A stretch of DNA of 64,000 nucleotides, taken from NCBI RefSeq assembly GCF_001886265.1, contig NZ_JXLE01000001.1:242825-306824 (forward strand). The letters are read 5' to 3'. Shown here one piece after another: positions 52,533-62,325 of this stretch. This stretch comes from Enterococcus thailandicus. Lineage in GTDB: Bacteria > Bacillota > Bacilli > Lactobacillales > Enterococcaceae. Made by a program: the position numbers and the translations under genes. Positions within the stretch are counted from its first letter, which is position 1. Every line of letters starts with the position of its first letter. The notes beneath the pieces were generated by a model, which searched no databases, was not told the origin of the DNA, and was given only the letters and a program-made list of their open reading frames with translations.

Positions 52533-53354
52533 TTGTTTTATAAACTTCTTTTTGTTCAAAATGGTGTTAGTTTCGACCCCCAAAAGAAAGATAAAATTAT
52601 TTGTAAGGAAATTAAGCGGCAAGCACCTGTTTATGAAGTGTCCTACGCTGACTTTGAAGGAGTGAACGGGAGTAGAGAGGTGAGCGCTTCTTTTCGTCCG
52701 TTTGATCTGTCACTAACGTTTGATATTTTTTATCGAAATGAATACGAAAAAACATTGATGGTTACAGAATTACAGCAAATGATTTTTGTAGGGTATCAAT
52801 ACTATATTATTCATGAACTCGAACCAGGGAAAAGGTTTAAAGTAAATCCTACAAATTTTGAGTTTTTAGAAGAGGAAAATGATTATTCAACAATTGAAAT
52901 CACGTTCACTGTTGTGGATGGTTACTCAGAAGCTGTTTCAACAACACTAAGTAACTTTGATTTACTAGATGAATGGCAGTTTTCGCAAAACTTAGAGTCA
53001 TTAGATTATGAGTATTCGTTTGAGAAGAGCAGATTTAGCATTTTTAATGCAGGAGATTTTGTGATAGATCCTAGAAACACAGATATGAAAATTCTAATAG
53101 AAGGTGAATCGGAAGGAAATTTAACCGTATTTAATCGAACGACAGGTGATAGATTTGTTTATTATCCTGCGTTGTCTACAGCAAGAGGACAGACATTGAC
53201 GATTGAAGGTGTTTATCCCAAATTGAATGGTGTGGCTCGTGGTATAGACACAAATCACGGTTTAATAACTCTGTCTGAAGGGATAAACGAAATTGAAATT
53301 CAAAATATTACACGTGTGAAGTCGTCATGGGATTTCCGTTTTTTGTATAAGTAG
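52533..53354 (+). CDS. Distal tail protein (Dit)
   Basis: 273 aa; TTG start after GGGAGGTGAAAG. YEVSYADFEGVNGSREVS and LSLTFDIFYRN are typical of the Siphovirus Dit N-terminal ring domain; the C-terminal half is the galectin-like part. Links tail tube to baseplate. Confidence 0.88.
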   Translation: MFYKLLFVQNGVSFDPQKKDKIICKEIKRQAPVYEVSYADFEGVNGSREVSASFRPFDLSLTFDIFYRNEYEKTLMVTELQQMIFVGYQYYIIHELEPGKRFKVNPTNFEFLEEENDYSTIEITFTVVDGYSEAVSTTLSNFDLLDEWQFSQNLESLDYEYSFEKSRFSIFNAGDFVIDPRNTDMKILIEGESEGNLTVFNRTTGDRFVYYPALSTARGQTLTIEGVYPKLNGVARGIDTNHGLITLSEGINEIEIQNITRVKSSWDFRFLYK

Positions 53355-53362
53355 GTGATAAT

Positions 53363-54382
53363 TTGAATGATTTAATTATTTGCAACTATGAGCAAACAAA
53401 AGAAGAAATCCTTGTCGATTACGACAAGGATTCTTTTTACGAAAATTGGCAACAAAATGAAACTTGGGAAATTAGTTTTTCTGTTAAAAGAAGCGAAAAA
53501 AACTCAGAAACATTCGATTTAATCACATTCGAATCTTTAGTGATTTTTGGTGGACAAAAGTTTGTGATAAAAGGAATGTCAGAAGATGCGAGTGGACCAC
53601 TAGTTGTTAAAAGTGTCACAGCAACTCATATTTACTACACGGTGCAAGATGGATATCAATATGATCAAATAAGTGGTAAAAAATCAATTACTCAGCTGCT
53701 AGAACATGTATTTAAGACAAATAACAAAGGGTTCACTTGGGAAGTGATTGATCCAAATAAAAAATTCTTAACAGTTGAACAAGAAAACTTTGGCGATGGA
53801 AATTATTTAAAACTCATTGATGAAATTCTGTCAGATTATAATGCAGTAGTTATTCCAGACAATAAACATTTAATTTTTTATCCAACAACAGAGTATGGCG
53901 AGAAAATTGAGGAACAAATTCGATATAAATACAATACAGATGAAGTTTCATTTGAAATTGATACCTACTCTTTAAAAACACAAATAAAGGGATTCGGAAA
54001 GAAAAAAGAAGATGAAACCTACTACTTCACTCCGATAACTTACACAAGTCCAGAATCAGAAAAATGGGGTATTCGTATTCAAGAGCCAGTTGAAGATGAA
54101 CGTTACACTGTTTCAGCTAATATGATGGAACGACTAAAAAACGATTTACAAGACTATCCTTCAGTTTCAGGGACAGTGATTCTTAAGTGGAAAATTAATC
54201 CGAAAAAAGGTGACTTTGTTCCATTTATTTATGAGCCGCTGAATATCAATACTTATATTCAGGTGGTTGGGATTAAAACGTATCCTGCGCTACCTAATAA
54301 ACCACCAGAAATTGTATTAAGTAATACAAAAAAAACAATGACTGCCATTCTGGCCAATTTAACTAAGAAAGGACTGATGTGA
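53363..54382 (+). CDS. Tail-associated protein (Tal, gp18-like)
   Basis: 339 aa; TTG start after AGGTGATAA. Begins MNDLIICNYEQTKEEILVDY; GVKTYPALPNKPPEIVLSNT-like end is typical of prophage endopeptidase-tail (Tal) N-domains. No separate hydrolase domain is attached, so it is probably the hub plug only. Confidence 0.83.
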   Translation: MNDLIICNYEQTKEEILVDYDKDSFYENWQQNETWEISFSVKRSEKNSETFDLITFESLVIFGGQKFVIKGMSEDASGPLVVKSVTATHIYYTVQDGYQYDQISGKKSITQLLEHVFKTNNKGFTWEVIDPNKKFLTVEQENFGDGNYLKLIDEILSDYNAVVIPDNKHLIFYPTTEYGEKIEEQIRYKYNTDEVSFEIDTYSLKTQIKGFGKKKEDETYYFTPITYTSPESEKWGIRIQEPVEDERYTVSANMMERLKNDLQDYPSVSGTVILKWKINPKKGDFVPFIYEPLNINTYIQVVGIKTYPALPNKPPEIVLSNTKKTMTAILANLTKKGLM

Positions 54383-54383
54383 C

Positions 54384-55433
54384 TTGGGACTATTAAAATT
54401 AGTCAAAAATAGAATTTCTAGTGAGTGGAAAGAAATTTTCAATCATAATGTTGATTATTTGAACGGCTTAGAAACAAAAGTCGATTCACAAAATGAAGCA
54501 ACTAATAGCCGAATCGACAATCTAGTGTTGAATGCCGGGGGAGATTCACCTAACGAAGTAGTGGACGCACGAGTCAACAGCAAAGGTGAAAAATTTGCTA
54601 CATTACAAAGTCGATTAGTAGCTTCAGAAAATAAGCATGATGAAGATGTTTATGATCTTTCTACTAAGCAAACAAATACTGCAGAACAAGTGGACCAATT
54701 GAATAAAAGTGTCGCAATGGTCATTGGTGGTAGTGATACAGTGCTTGATTTATATGTTTCAGCTAGTCGTGGAAATGACAAGACAGGCGATGGAACAGAA
54801 GAAAAACCATTCAAGACAATTCAAACGGCAATTAATCAAATTCCGTTGATTTCAGTACAAGTTGTCACAGTTTGGATTGATGATGGTGTTTATTTAGAAG
54901 ATGTTGTTCTAAGAAGTATCAATGCAAATCAGATTTTTATAAAAGCTCAAAACAATTTTGACAATATCGATCTTGCAAAAAGTGATTTGCCTGTGAAAGT
55001 AAGAAGTGTCGCTTTTTATTATTGCAGTGGTTATTTTCAAATCGCTGGCTTACAAGCTGTTGACGTGGCCAATGCACCACAATTTGAAGGAATAAAGTAT
55101 TCTTTTTTAGTTGAACAAGGTGGATATCTAGCGATTAACAAATGTAAGTGTGCTGAAAATAGTAAAAATTTGAGTTTTACAGCAATCTACATTGGCGGCA
55201 ATTCGAAATGCAATATTTACGGTGGAGTGACATTTATCAATCAAAATATTGTCACTTATGCGAGACTTTTGTCTGAGGTAAACATTGGTAGCATACAAGG
55301 TTTAGGAAATAATTTAGGGATTAGGTGTGCCACGGCGACCGTACGCGGAACTGTTCCATCCGGATTTGCAACAAATGCTTCAACCGTAGAAGGAAATGGG
55401 CTAATTATCAGTAAAGGGACGGTGTTAAGTTAA
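54384..55433 (+). CDS. Beta-helix tail spike / pectate-lyase-like baseplate protein
   Basis: 349 aa; TTG start, weak RBS. N-terminal coiled coil (~1-110), then LYVSASRGNDKTGDGTEEKP, the opening of right-handed beta-helix proteins with a DUF1565-like motif, followed by ~200 residues of parallel beta-helix. Probable receptor binding or surface glycan processing. Confidence 0.78.
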   Translation: MGLLKLVKNRISSEWKEIFNHNVDYLNGLETKVDSQNEATNSRIDNLVLNAGGDSPNEVVDARVNSKGEKFATLQSRLVASENKHDEDVYDLSTKQTNTAEQVDQLNKSVAMVIGGSDTVLDLYVSASRGNDKTGDGTEEKPFKTIQTAINQIPLISVQVVTVWIDDGVYLEDVVLRSINANQIFIKAQNNFDNIDLAKSDLPVKVRSVAFYYCSGYFQIAGLQAVDVANAPQFEGIKYSFLVEQGGYLAINKCKCAENSKNLSFTAIYIGGNSKCNIYGGVTFINQNIVTYARLLSEVNIGSIQGLGNNLGIRCATATVRGTVPSGFATNASTVEGNGLIISKGTVLS

Positions 55434-57517
55434 TGGTTTATAAATTGAATGAGTCTTTAATCAAAATTCAAGCAGAAGCAATCAATCCGATTCAGACAAA
55501 TGTCGTCTTTTGGTCACACGATAGAAGCACAGCAAAACTTCGCTTTAAGTTGATGAAGGACGGCGTTGCTCAAAGTTTACCAGATGGAACAATAGTTCCA
55601 ATCCGATTAAAATTTCGTTCAGATACTGCTGAGGGCGGTTATGGAAGTCATGACTATTTAGCAACGATTGAAGATCGAGTAAACGGGATTGTGTCTATCG
55701 TGATTAAAGATAATCTGCTCGGATACGTTGGGAAAGTCGAGGGTAGTATTTATATGGAATTTCCTAACGATCAGTCATTAGATACGGCAGGTCGTTTTAT
55801 TTTTGATATCAAGCGAAGTCCCATCGACGCCACAACGCAAGAAGTAGATGATTATTATTTTGAAGGATTCGAAGAAGTGATTGATCGTTTAGAAGCGATT
55901 AAGGCAGAGATGGATGCACTTGATTATAAATCATTTCAGAAACATAAATTAACTGTTGATGATGGAAGAGCGATGCGTTTAGCTGACTTAACTCCTCGAC
56001 CAACGACCATTGATGATTTAACTCGACCAGGTTTTTACTATATTACAAGTGCAGAATCAAATACCTTTATTCCTGCAGACCACTATATCCGACAAACTGG
56101 CATGGCAGGATCTGGTTGGATAACAGTCTATCCCGGTGACACAGGTGGAGGAGTGGTTCAAGAATGGTATCGAAATACTGCAAATGCGGTTGTTAATACA
56201 CGACATTTATATCGTAAACAAGAGTCAATCACACCTTTGACGTGGAATCCCTGGTCAGAATATGCACAGACAAATAGCACGATGCTATCAAGTAGCTATT
56301 ATCAAGGTGCAGCACACAAATTGGCGGAAGCCACTAAAACTGGTACACAAGCAACCAGTTATCTTGAGCTAAGTGAGAATACAGGAATATATTATTTAAC
56401 CACAAACGAAAGCAAAGCAATGACAGACTTTGCCCAGCTACCGACAGAATTTATCTATGGCGTGTTTGTAGAGAATATCCCAAACGCAACAATCAATAAT
56501 TTTTTACAGAGAATCACGAGTAACGTTACTGATGGGGTATCTCAACCGCCTGTAACGTACTGGCGAGTTATTGAAAAAAAAGCCGACGGATATACTCCAA
56601 CTAAATGGCGCAAAGTTGTATCACAAGATGACGCACAAATGCATAAATTGACGGGTGATGATGGAGCAGTTGTTCGTTTGAGTAGTTTAAGTCCTAAGCC
56701 GAAAAGCTATGAAGAATTCGCGCGTCTTTACACTGGCTGGTATTATTTATCAACAGCAGATAGCCAAACGATGGAAGACTATAGTCAGTTACCTCCAACG
56801 CTACAAAATGTCGGTGTTTTTATGCTGATTGGTGCAGGTATAGATGTAAATAATGCGACACAAACATTAATTGCTAATACGGCAGCCCAAACGATGATTT
56901 ATAGAATTGTTAGAAACGGTTCATTACTGCCTTGGAAGTCAGTAATGAATGATGCTAATACAGTTAATACTACAGAACCTCAGTCGGTTGGAGGGCTAAA
57001 AAACTTTTTAGAAGCACCAACAGTCAAAGGCGTATCTGTTCTTACTGACACCGAATTGCCTTTTGAAGCATGGTATGTTCAAGCTGCCTCAATTAAAAAA
57101 ATAGCTGACAAAGGTCGCTTACCAGTCGGAAGAGAAGTGACGACTATTGGCAAGCAGTATGGAAGAAAGATGAAAAGTAATCCTTTGAAATGGAATTCTG
57201 ATCAAACGAAAGCGGAAGTTTTAAGAGATTGTAAGTTATTTGTCGATGGAGTTGCAGTACTTGAGTTAGGAGGCTCGGCTGGGAAATGGACGTACATTGA
57301 TGTTTGGAACAATGAGGAGCAAACTCAGTACATTGGCACAGGATATGGCGTTGGCGCAGCCACTGAGGGAACTCTTTGGTACAGACATAATGTTGCTTTT
57401 TCAAGATATATGGAAATCAAAGCAGGAACACAAATTTCTCTTGGTTTATCAATGGAAAGCGGTAAAGAATTAATCTCAGGACAAATTATTCATTTCCACA
57501 TTATGGAAATTATTTAG
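55433..57517 (+). CDS. BppU-like upper baseplate protein with repeated knob domains
   Basis: 694 aa. N-terminal ~150 residues are a BppU domain (FWSHDRSTAKLRFKLMKDG ... PIRLKFRSDTAEGG). Three knob-like modules follow (RPGFYYITSAES, NTGIYYLTTNES, YTGWYYLSTADS, each with W.K.V/W..W near the end), then a ~150-aa beta C-terminus. Likely carries host-range determinants. Confidence 0.83.
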   Translation: MVYKLNESLIKIQAEAINPIQTNVVFWSHDRSTAKLRFKLMKDGVAQSLPDGTIVPIRLKFRSDTAEGGYGSHDYLATIEDRVNGIVSIVIKDNLLGYVGKVEGSIYMEFPNDQSLDTAGRFIFDIKRSPIDATTQEVDDYYFEGFEEVIDRLEAIKAEMDALDYKSFQKHKLTVDDGRAMRLADLTPRPTTIDDLTRPGFYYITSAESNTFIPADHYIRQTGMAGSGWITVYPGDTGGGVVQEWYRNTANAVVNTRHLYRKQESITPLTWNPWSEYAQTNSTMLSSSYYQGAAHKLAEATKTGTQATSYLELSENTGIYYLTTNESKAMTDFAQLPTEFIYGVFVENIPNATINNFLQRITSNVTDGVSQPPVTYWRVIEKKADGYTPTKWRKVVSQDDAQMHKLTGDDGAVVRLSSLSPKPKSYEEFARLYTGWYYLSTADSQTMEDYSQLPPTLQNVGVFMLIGAGIDVNNATQTLIANTAAQTMIYRIVRNGSLLPWKSVMNDANTVNTTEPQSVGGLKNFLEAPTVKGVSVLTDTELPFEAWYVQAASIKKIADKGRLPVGREVTTIGKQYGRKMKSNPLKWNSDQTKAEVLRDCKLFVDGVAVLELGGSAGKWTYIDVWNNEEQTQYIGTGYGVGAATEGTLWYRHNVAFSRYMEIKAGTQISLGLSMESGKELISGQIIHFHIMEII

Positions 57518-57535
57518 TGACAAGGGGGAAATAAG

Positions 57536-57976
57536 ATGATAAGGGTTTGGCAATATGGTCGAACAGGTGGTAAAGAGTACGAAGTAGCAGATGATTTTCC
57601 AATTCAAGTGCCATTTACGGATGTGCCACCACTTGAAGAAATCGAATTAGAAGATCAGTTTTTTATTCCATCAGAAGGGCGATGGAAAGAAATTATCAAC
57701 GGATTGGATAAAGAGAAATTAGACAACTTAACAGCTCTTTATCCTGTGCTACAAAAAGAAAATGAAGAATTAAAAGAAAAAGCGGATAGTTTAAGTCAAT
57801 TAAACGCAAAACTTATGCTAAATGATCTTGCAATCAAAAAAGAGAATGCAGAACTTAAAGCAAAATCGGAAAGTCTAGCTCAAATCAATTCAAAAACAAT
57901 GCTTGCTTCATTACAAAATAGCAAAGACATTGAGTTAATCAAGCAACAATTAAATCCGACTGAAGGAGGCGAGTAA
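57536..57976 (+). CDS. Coiled-coil baseplate/tail accessory protein
   Basis: 146 aa; RBS AAGGGGGAAAT. N-terminal beta part (RVWQYGRTGGKEYEVADDF), then a long heptad region (LQKENEELKEKADSLSQLN). Common in the gene slot before XkdX; exact function unknown. Confidence 0.7.
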   Translation: MIRVWQYGRTGGKEYEVADDFPIQVPFTDVPPLEEIELEDQFFIPSEGRWKEIINGLDKEKLDNLTALYPVLQKENEELKEKADSLSQLNAKLMLNDLAIKKENAELKAKSESLAQINSKTMLASLQNSKDIELIKQQLNPTEGGE

Positions 57977-57977
57977 T

Positions 57978-58100
57978 ATGTTTAGTTTTGATGATGTCAA
58001 GATGATGTATGATTGGGGCTGTTTTACAGATGAACAAGTACAAGAGTTTGTTCCAACCTGCATTACTGAAGAAGAAGCGGAACAAATTATTAGCAAATAA
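57978..58100 (+). CDS. XkdX family small tail protein
   Basis: 40 aa; GAAGGAGGCGAG RBS. KMMYDWGCFTDEQVQEFV and ITEEEAEQI match the XkdX pattern. Function unknown, always between tail fibre and lysis genes. Confidence 0.85.
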   Translation: MFSFDDVKMMYDWGCFTDEQVQEFVPTCITEEEAEQIISK

Positions 58101-58107
58101 AATGTAA

Positions 58108-58137
58108 GGGACGTGCTCAACTGAGTACGTCTTTTTC
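58108..58137 (+). terminator. Terminator after the tail module
   Basis: GACGTGCTC-AACT-GAGTACGTC with five T residues. Confidence 0.75.
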
Positions 58138-58169
58138 TATGGTCAAAATAGAAAGTGAAGGGTGGAAAA

Positions 58170-58571
58170 ATGGTGTTAATTGATAATACGTTACTTTTGG
58201 GAGAATTCAGAGGTTTATTGAGTAATTTATACATTCAAATTTTTGTTTGGATTGTGATTGGAGATATTGTGACAGGTATTTGTAAAGGGATTTTTATTAA
58301 AGAAACGAATAGCACAAAAGGTTTAATGGGGATTGTAAAACATCTATTAGTCGTTTCTTTGGTTTTGATTGCATATCCATATCTAAAAATTATGGGATTT
58401 GAAGGAGTAGCAACAGCTTTTGTATTTTCTTATATTGCTGTATACGGCATTTCTGTCATTGAAAATCTAGGACAATTGGGAATTCCAGTACCAGAATTCG
58501 TAAAAAGTCGGTTTAGTAAATTAAAAGAAACATCTGAAAAACAAGGCGAAGAAAATGGAGGAGAAAAATAA
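58170..58571 (+). CDS. Phage holin
   Basis: 133 aa from the ATG at 58,170 (GAAGGGTGG). Three to four membrane segments (FVWIVIGDIVTGICKGIF, LLVVSLVLIAYPYL, FVFSYIAVYGISVI) and a charged C-tail: the Phage_holin_4/toxin-secretion family. Makes the lesion that lets the amidase reach the wall. Its stop overlaps the lysin start. Confidence 0.9.
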   Translation: MVLIDNTLLLGEFRGLLSNLYIQIFVWIVIGDIVTGICKGIFIKETNSTKGLMGIVKHLLVVSLVLIAYPYLKIMGFEGVATAFVFSYIAVYGISVIENLGQLGIPVPEFVKSRFSKLKETSEKQGEENGGEK

Positions 58572-59602
58572 TGGTTAAAATTATCAATAATTCTGTTTGT
58601 CGTGGTGTAGCAGGTAAACGTGTGGGAAATGTAAAAGGTGTTGTATATCACAACACTTGGGGAAACTCTACAGCTGAACAAGAAGGTAATCGGTTAAGTC
58701 GTATGAACGTCAATCAATTAGCTGCAGGCTTTGCACATTATTATATTGATAAAGGTACTATTTGGCGTGTTGAAGACACGTTTAATATGGCTTGGCACAC
58801 AGCGAATAGTGATGGAAATGCTAACTATTTAGGGTTTGAAGTTTGCGGTAACGACCAGACTTCACTAGCCGATTTTTTGCAAGCTGAGGAAAACACATTT
58901 TGGCAAATGGCGCAAGATTTACGTTATTATGGTTTACCTGTTAACTGTTCAACTGTTCGTTTACATCCGGAGTTTTCAGCTACTCAGTGTCCTAAGCGCT
59001 CGTTAATGATCCACATGAACTTTAACTCTACAGCTCGCCAACCACAAAATATTATTGATGGTATGAAAGACTATGTTATCAAAAACGTTCTTAAATACTA
59101 TAACAATCCTAGCTTAACGCCTGACGGAAAAGGCGGTTCGGGCGGTAATCAGACAACACCTCCGTCAACTGGCGCTGTTACACCATCAACGCCAAGCGAA
59201 CACGACAAAGCTGTGACAGCTTCTAAACCAAAGCATCAAGGAAATGCAATTGGTAAACTTGATTTTTACAATGGTTACGGAAAAGACCAAGTTCGCGTTG
59301 CTGGTTGGTTAGTTCCTGATAAAGCGAACGGGGTAATCGGGTCAACGGCGTGGGTACTATTTATGGAGCATGGCACAGGGAAAGAATTGACGCGTGTTCA
59401 ATCTAAAGGTATTAAGCGACCAGATGTTAAAAAAGCATACAGTTATCAAGGTGGCGATGCCCTAGGTTTTGACGTTACTGTTAGCAAAAAACAGTTCAAA
59501 GGTAAGAAAGTAGATATCATCTTGCGACGTGCGAATAATGGTAAGAATGGCGAAAGTCCTGTGAACGACGTACGAATTGATGACGTTTACTTGACGTTGT
59601 AA
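58571..59602 (+). CDS. Endolysin, N-acetylmuramoyl-L-alanine amidase
   Basis: 343 aa. The Amidase_2 domain is residues ~1-165 with VVYHNTWGN (zinc His), MAWHTAN and LHPEFSATQCPKR. A Gly/Thr/Pro linker (~185-215) is followed by a C-terminal ~125-aa binding domain (FYNGYGKDQVRVAGW). No signal peptide, so holin-dependent. TAATG coupling to the holin. Confidence 0.93.
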   Translation: MVKIINNSVCRGVAGKRVGNVKGVVYHNTWGNSTAEQEGNRLSRMNVNQLAAGFAHYYIDKGTIWRVEDTFNMAWHTANSDGNANYLGFEVCGNDQTSLADFLQAEENTFWQMAQDLRYYGLPVNCSTVRLHPEFSATQCPKRSLMIHMNFNSTARQPQNIIDGMKDYVIKNVLKYYNNPSLTPDGKGGSGGNQTTPPSTGAVTPSTPSEHDKAVTASKPKHQGNAIGKLDFYNGYGKDQVRVAGWLVPDKANGVIGSTAWVLFMEHGTGKELTRVQSKGIKRPDVKKAYSYQGGDALGFDVTVSKKQFKGKKVDIILRRANNGKNGESPVNDVRIDDVYLTL

Positions 59603-59608
59603 AAATAA

Positions 59609-59632
59609 CCTCCTCAAAATTTTTGAGGGGGG
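59609..59632. terminator. Hairpin after the lysin gene
   Basis: CCTCCTCAAAA/TTTTGAGGGGGG. There is no T run on the plus strand, so termination may be weak. Confidence 0.45.
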
Positions 59633-59660
59633 TACATAAAGTCATAATTTCATGATGCGC

Positions 59661-59692
59661 TGTGATACAATTAAAATGAGATTGTGATACAA
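59661..59692 (+). promoter_or_regulatory. Direct repeat TGTGATACAA, 22 bp apart
   Basis: Two copies (59,661-59,670; 59,683-59,692) separated by two helical turns; the second lies in the palindrome TTGTGATACAA. In front of the accessory gene at 59,718; a candidate regulator site. Confidence 0.4.
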
Positions 59693-59717
59693 AAATATAT
59701 TGAAAGGTGAGAGAAAG

Positions 59718-60209
59718 ATGCAAAAGACACTAGACATAGAAATGGTAAGAGTATTAACGCAACCAGTGGTACCCAAAGCATTGCATTATATAAACCCTAG
59801 AAAAATTATGGGCGAAGCAAAATGGAAAAAATTAAGGAAAGAATATCAAATCAAAGCAGATCATCATTGTATGATATGCAAAGAATATGTAAAACACGTA
59901 CCAGGAGACTGGTTAGAACTCCATGAAAAATATGATTACGATTTTGATAAATTGATTCAACGGTTAACAGGATATATTTCTATTTGCCATAGTTGCCATG
60001 CGTATATTCATGAAGGATTGCTTAATGTCCAGCTGAGAAAAGGGGAAGTGACAGAATCTTACGTACAAGCAATTTTGGATAGAGGAGACAATCTTTTGAG
60101 GGAGTTTAATTTAGAAAAAATACAATATCCAAACCGAAAAATTTTTGAGAACCCAGATTGGCAATTGGAATTTGATGGTAATTTCTATTCGAAAAAATCA
60201 ACAGATTGA
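59718..60209 (+). CDS. Accessory zinc-finger HNH-like protein
   Basis: 163 aa from the ATG at 59,718 (AAAGGTGAGAG). CMICKEY and ICHSCHAYIHEG give a Cys4/His core with LELHEKYDYD between, resembling HNH zinc modules, but the central His-Asn pair is not clear. Lies after lysis, where lysogenic conversion genes are found. Function unknown. Confidence 0.65.
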   Translation: MQKTLDIEMVRVLTQPVVPKALHYINPRKIMGEAKWKKLRKEYQIKADHHCMICKEYVKHVPGDWLELHEKYDYDFDKLIQRLTGYISICHSCHAYIHEGLLNVQLRKGEVTESYVQAILDRGDNLLREFNLEKIQYPNRKIFENPDWQLEFDGNFYSKKSTD

Positions 60210-60339
60210 CGATTCTGAAATGATAATTTTTGGCGTGCCTTTTAAAGGTGTTCTTTTTTACATTGTAGGCAATAACTCTTTTTATAAAGTTCATATTTTG
60301 TTACACTTTTAATAAAGAGAACGAAGAGGAGTCTAAAAT

Positions 60340-60885
60340 ATGGATATTGATAACAGTTTTTTTTATATATTAAATAAACCTACTTTGACGTCATTTTCCT
60401 TTACCGATGAAGATAGTAATATTATCAACGAGATAAAGATCTTAGAAGAAACAGAATCTTTTGATTTATATATCAACGCAATTTTCACTGGCATTAGTTC
60501 CGAATATTTAAATTATAACGAGCTAAACGAAAGCAGATATATCAATTTTTGTGTTTATGAGACTAACAAGAGTGGTAAAGGGTATAGAGTAATTCGTTTC
60601 TTTTTTATTCATTTAGATAGTAGTCTGATGGAAGAAAATAGTATAAAAGTAGTAAACAAGATTCTAACAATTGATAGTAATTTTAAACCTCTTCAAGGAG
60701 AATTTCATGGAGAAAAATTTGATACTGTTTATAATTTCAATCAGACGTATTTATCATTGAAGATTTTTTATTCTACAAAAGAAATAATTGATATTGGGGA
60801 TTTGGACAGAGTGTTCTATCAAGTCAATAATGTTGTACTGGACACAAAATTACCAATAAAAACGGTGATGAAAAATGACAGGTGA
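60340..60885 (+). CDS. Accessory 181-aa protein of unknown function
   Basis: RBS AGAGGAGTC. Soluble, beta-rich and Asn/Ile-rich, unlike the phage core genes in composition (more A+T). Coupled to the next gene by an 11-nt overlap, so the two probably act together. Confidence 0.6.
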   Translation: MDIDNSFFYILNKPTLTSFSFTDEDSNIINEIKILEETESFDLYINAIFTGISSEYLNYNELNESRYINFCVYETNKSGKGYRVIRFFFIHLDSSLMEENSIKVVNKILTIDSNFKPLQGEFHGEKFDTVYNFNQTYLSLKIFYSTKEIIDIGDLDRVFYQVNNVVLDTKLPIKTVMKNDR

Positions 60886-61186
60886 AAAAGTAGTGAATTT
60901 ATCAGAATCAAAAGGATTTAGGAACGAACATGGTGGTGGAAACTCAGGGGGTGGGGATATGACAAAGTATGTTACAAAACAGGAGCTTGATTTAGAGTTT
61001 AGTAAGCTTACAAATCATTTAGATAATAGACACAATGAGATTATGACCGAGATTAAATTGTTAAGGCAAGATGCGAGTTATAATCAAAATGAGGTAAAAG
61101 ATCAAAAAGAAGATTTTAAACAGTTAAAAACAATGCTTGTAACGGCGATAGCAATCCCAATTGTTTTAAAAATTTTAGGACTTTAA
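60875..61186 (+). CDS. Coiled-coil protein with C-terminal membrane anchor
   Basis: 103 aa. Gly-rich linker (HGGGNSGGG), coiled coil (FSKLTNHLDNRHNEIMTEIK), and a C-terminal membrane helix (LVTAIAIPIVLKILGL), an XhlA-like layout. Could be a holin helper or, with its partner at 60,340, an exclusion system. Confidence 0.6.
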   Translation: MTGEKVVNLSESKGFRNEHGGGNSGGGDMTKYVTKQELDLEFSKLTNHLDNRHNEIMTEIKLLRQDASYNQNEVKDQKEDFKQLKTMLVTAIAIPIVLKILGL

Positions 61187-61220
61187 ATAAGCGTCCTTCT
61201 TTGCGAAGGATGCTTATTTA
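61185..61220. terminator. Bidirectional terminator between convergent accessory operons
   Basis: The 15-bp stem AAATAAGCGTCCTTC / GAAGGATGCTTATTT (one G-U) has A/T tracts on both sides. Confidence 0.8.
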
Positions 61221-61850
61221 ATTTAACATCTTATCCATAAAATAAGGGATTACTTTCCTAGTAGATTTAATTTTAGTTTCGTTAATATTTCCGAATCTCC
61301 CGTTATATTGTAAAAGTACATAGCCTTCTCCATATTCTGTAGTGATGCGAAGCTGATAGTTTGGGATACCTTCGCTTTCGTTATACGATAATTTTAATGC
61401 TTGTCCTGGTTCAATTTTAAACTCAAATTTTTTATTATTTTTATAATGTTGCTTATAGATAGGGTTTCCTTCTGTATCCATTTCTCCAGTAAATGTCATA
61501 GCGTTTACTTGTATAGGGACATTGGCTGGTGAAACGATAACAATTTTATTAGGAACTGCATCTAACGATTCTTCGTCCGCTAGATTTTTTGTGAATGAAT
61601 ATTGTTCTGTGCCAATAGGATAGTATTCCAAAGATACATCTTCATAGTAAGTTTTATTTCTAAAGAAACCAAGACATAAAAAAATAATCGCAAAAACGCT
61701 TAATGCTAAATCGAATACATCCTTTTTTGAAAAGTTTTCACCCATGTACCAAATTAAAAAGCGATGTAAGCACGTTTTGTAAAGTAAATATCCTATAATT
61801 GGGATGAAAACTATTAAATCATCTGTGACAAATTTAAAAAAATTATTCAT
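61218..61850 (-). CDS. Accessory membrane protein with extracytoplasmic domain
   Basis: 210 aa. Two N-terminal membrane segments (LIVFIPIIGYLLY and LALSVFAIIFLCLGFF), then a ~140-aa beta domain. No family recognised. Last gene of the minus-strand accessory block; might alter the lysogen's surface. Confidence 0.6.
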   Translation of the reverse strand: MNNFFKFVTDDLIVFIPIIGYLLYKTCLHRFLIWYMGENFSKKDVFDLALSVFAIIFLCLGFFRNKTYYEDVSLEYYPIGTEQYSFTKNLADEESLDAVPNKIVIVSPANVPIQVNAMTFTGEMDTEGNPIYKQHYKNNKKFEFKIEPGQALKLSYNESEGIPNYQLRITTEYGEGYVLLQYNGRFGNINETKIKSTRKVIPYFMDKMLN

Positions 61851-61875
61851 TTTATCTCAACTTTCAAGTATTTTA

Positions 61876-62313
61876 CTATTCTTTGCGAACATCATATTCA
61901 CCTTTGCGGTAAGCGGCTAAATTATTAACTGTACCGACAGAGACGGAAAGTTTTTCAGCAACTTCTTGTGTCGTATAACCACTATCCAACATCTCGTTAA
62001 CTTTAACACTTTGTGGAGTAGAGTAGACACCTTCAGTTATCAAAATTTTTCGCACTTTCTGTCGTGACATATTATGATGAATAGCTGTTTCTCGGATAGA
62101 GCTACTATTCAAGTAAGTGCGAACAATAGCGTCCGCATTCACTTGAATAGTTTTTTTGTATTGTTCTTCTAATTCATTTCTGTATTTACGAGCAGACTCT
62201 AAAGTTGTAAATCCTCTTTTTTGATAGTGTTTACGATTGACGACTAAGTCTACTCGATATTTTTTTACTTCGTTTTGAAAGTAAGAGGTAATACCTGCAA
62301 ATTCAGTTTTCAT
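61876..62313 (-). CDS. DNA-binding protein with AP2-like and HTH segments
   Basis: 145 aa. N-terminal three-strand pattern KYRVDLVVNRKHYQKRGFTT + ESARKYRNELE resembles AP2/integrase arm-binding domains. Two HTHs follow (IRETAIHHNMSRQKVRKIL; TTQEVAEKLSVSVGTVNNL). Possibly the regulator of this accessory block, or an HNH remnant. Confidence 0.65.
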   Translation of the reverse strand: MKTEFAGITSYFQNEVKKYRVDLVVNRKHYQKRGFTTLESARKYRNELEEQYKKTIQVNADAIVRTYLNSSSIRETAIHHNMSRQKVRKILITEGVYSTPQSVKVNEMLDSGYTTQEVAEKLSVSVGTVNNLAAYRKGEYDVRKE

Positions 62314-62325
62314 TTTGCAATCTCC

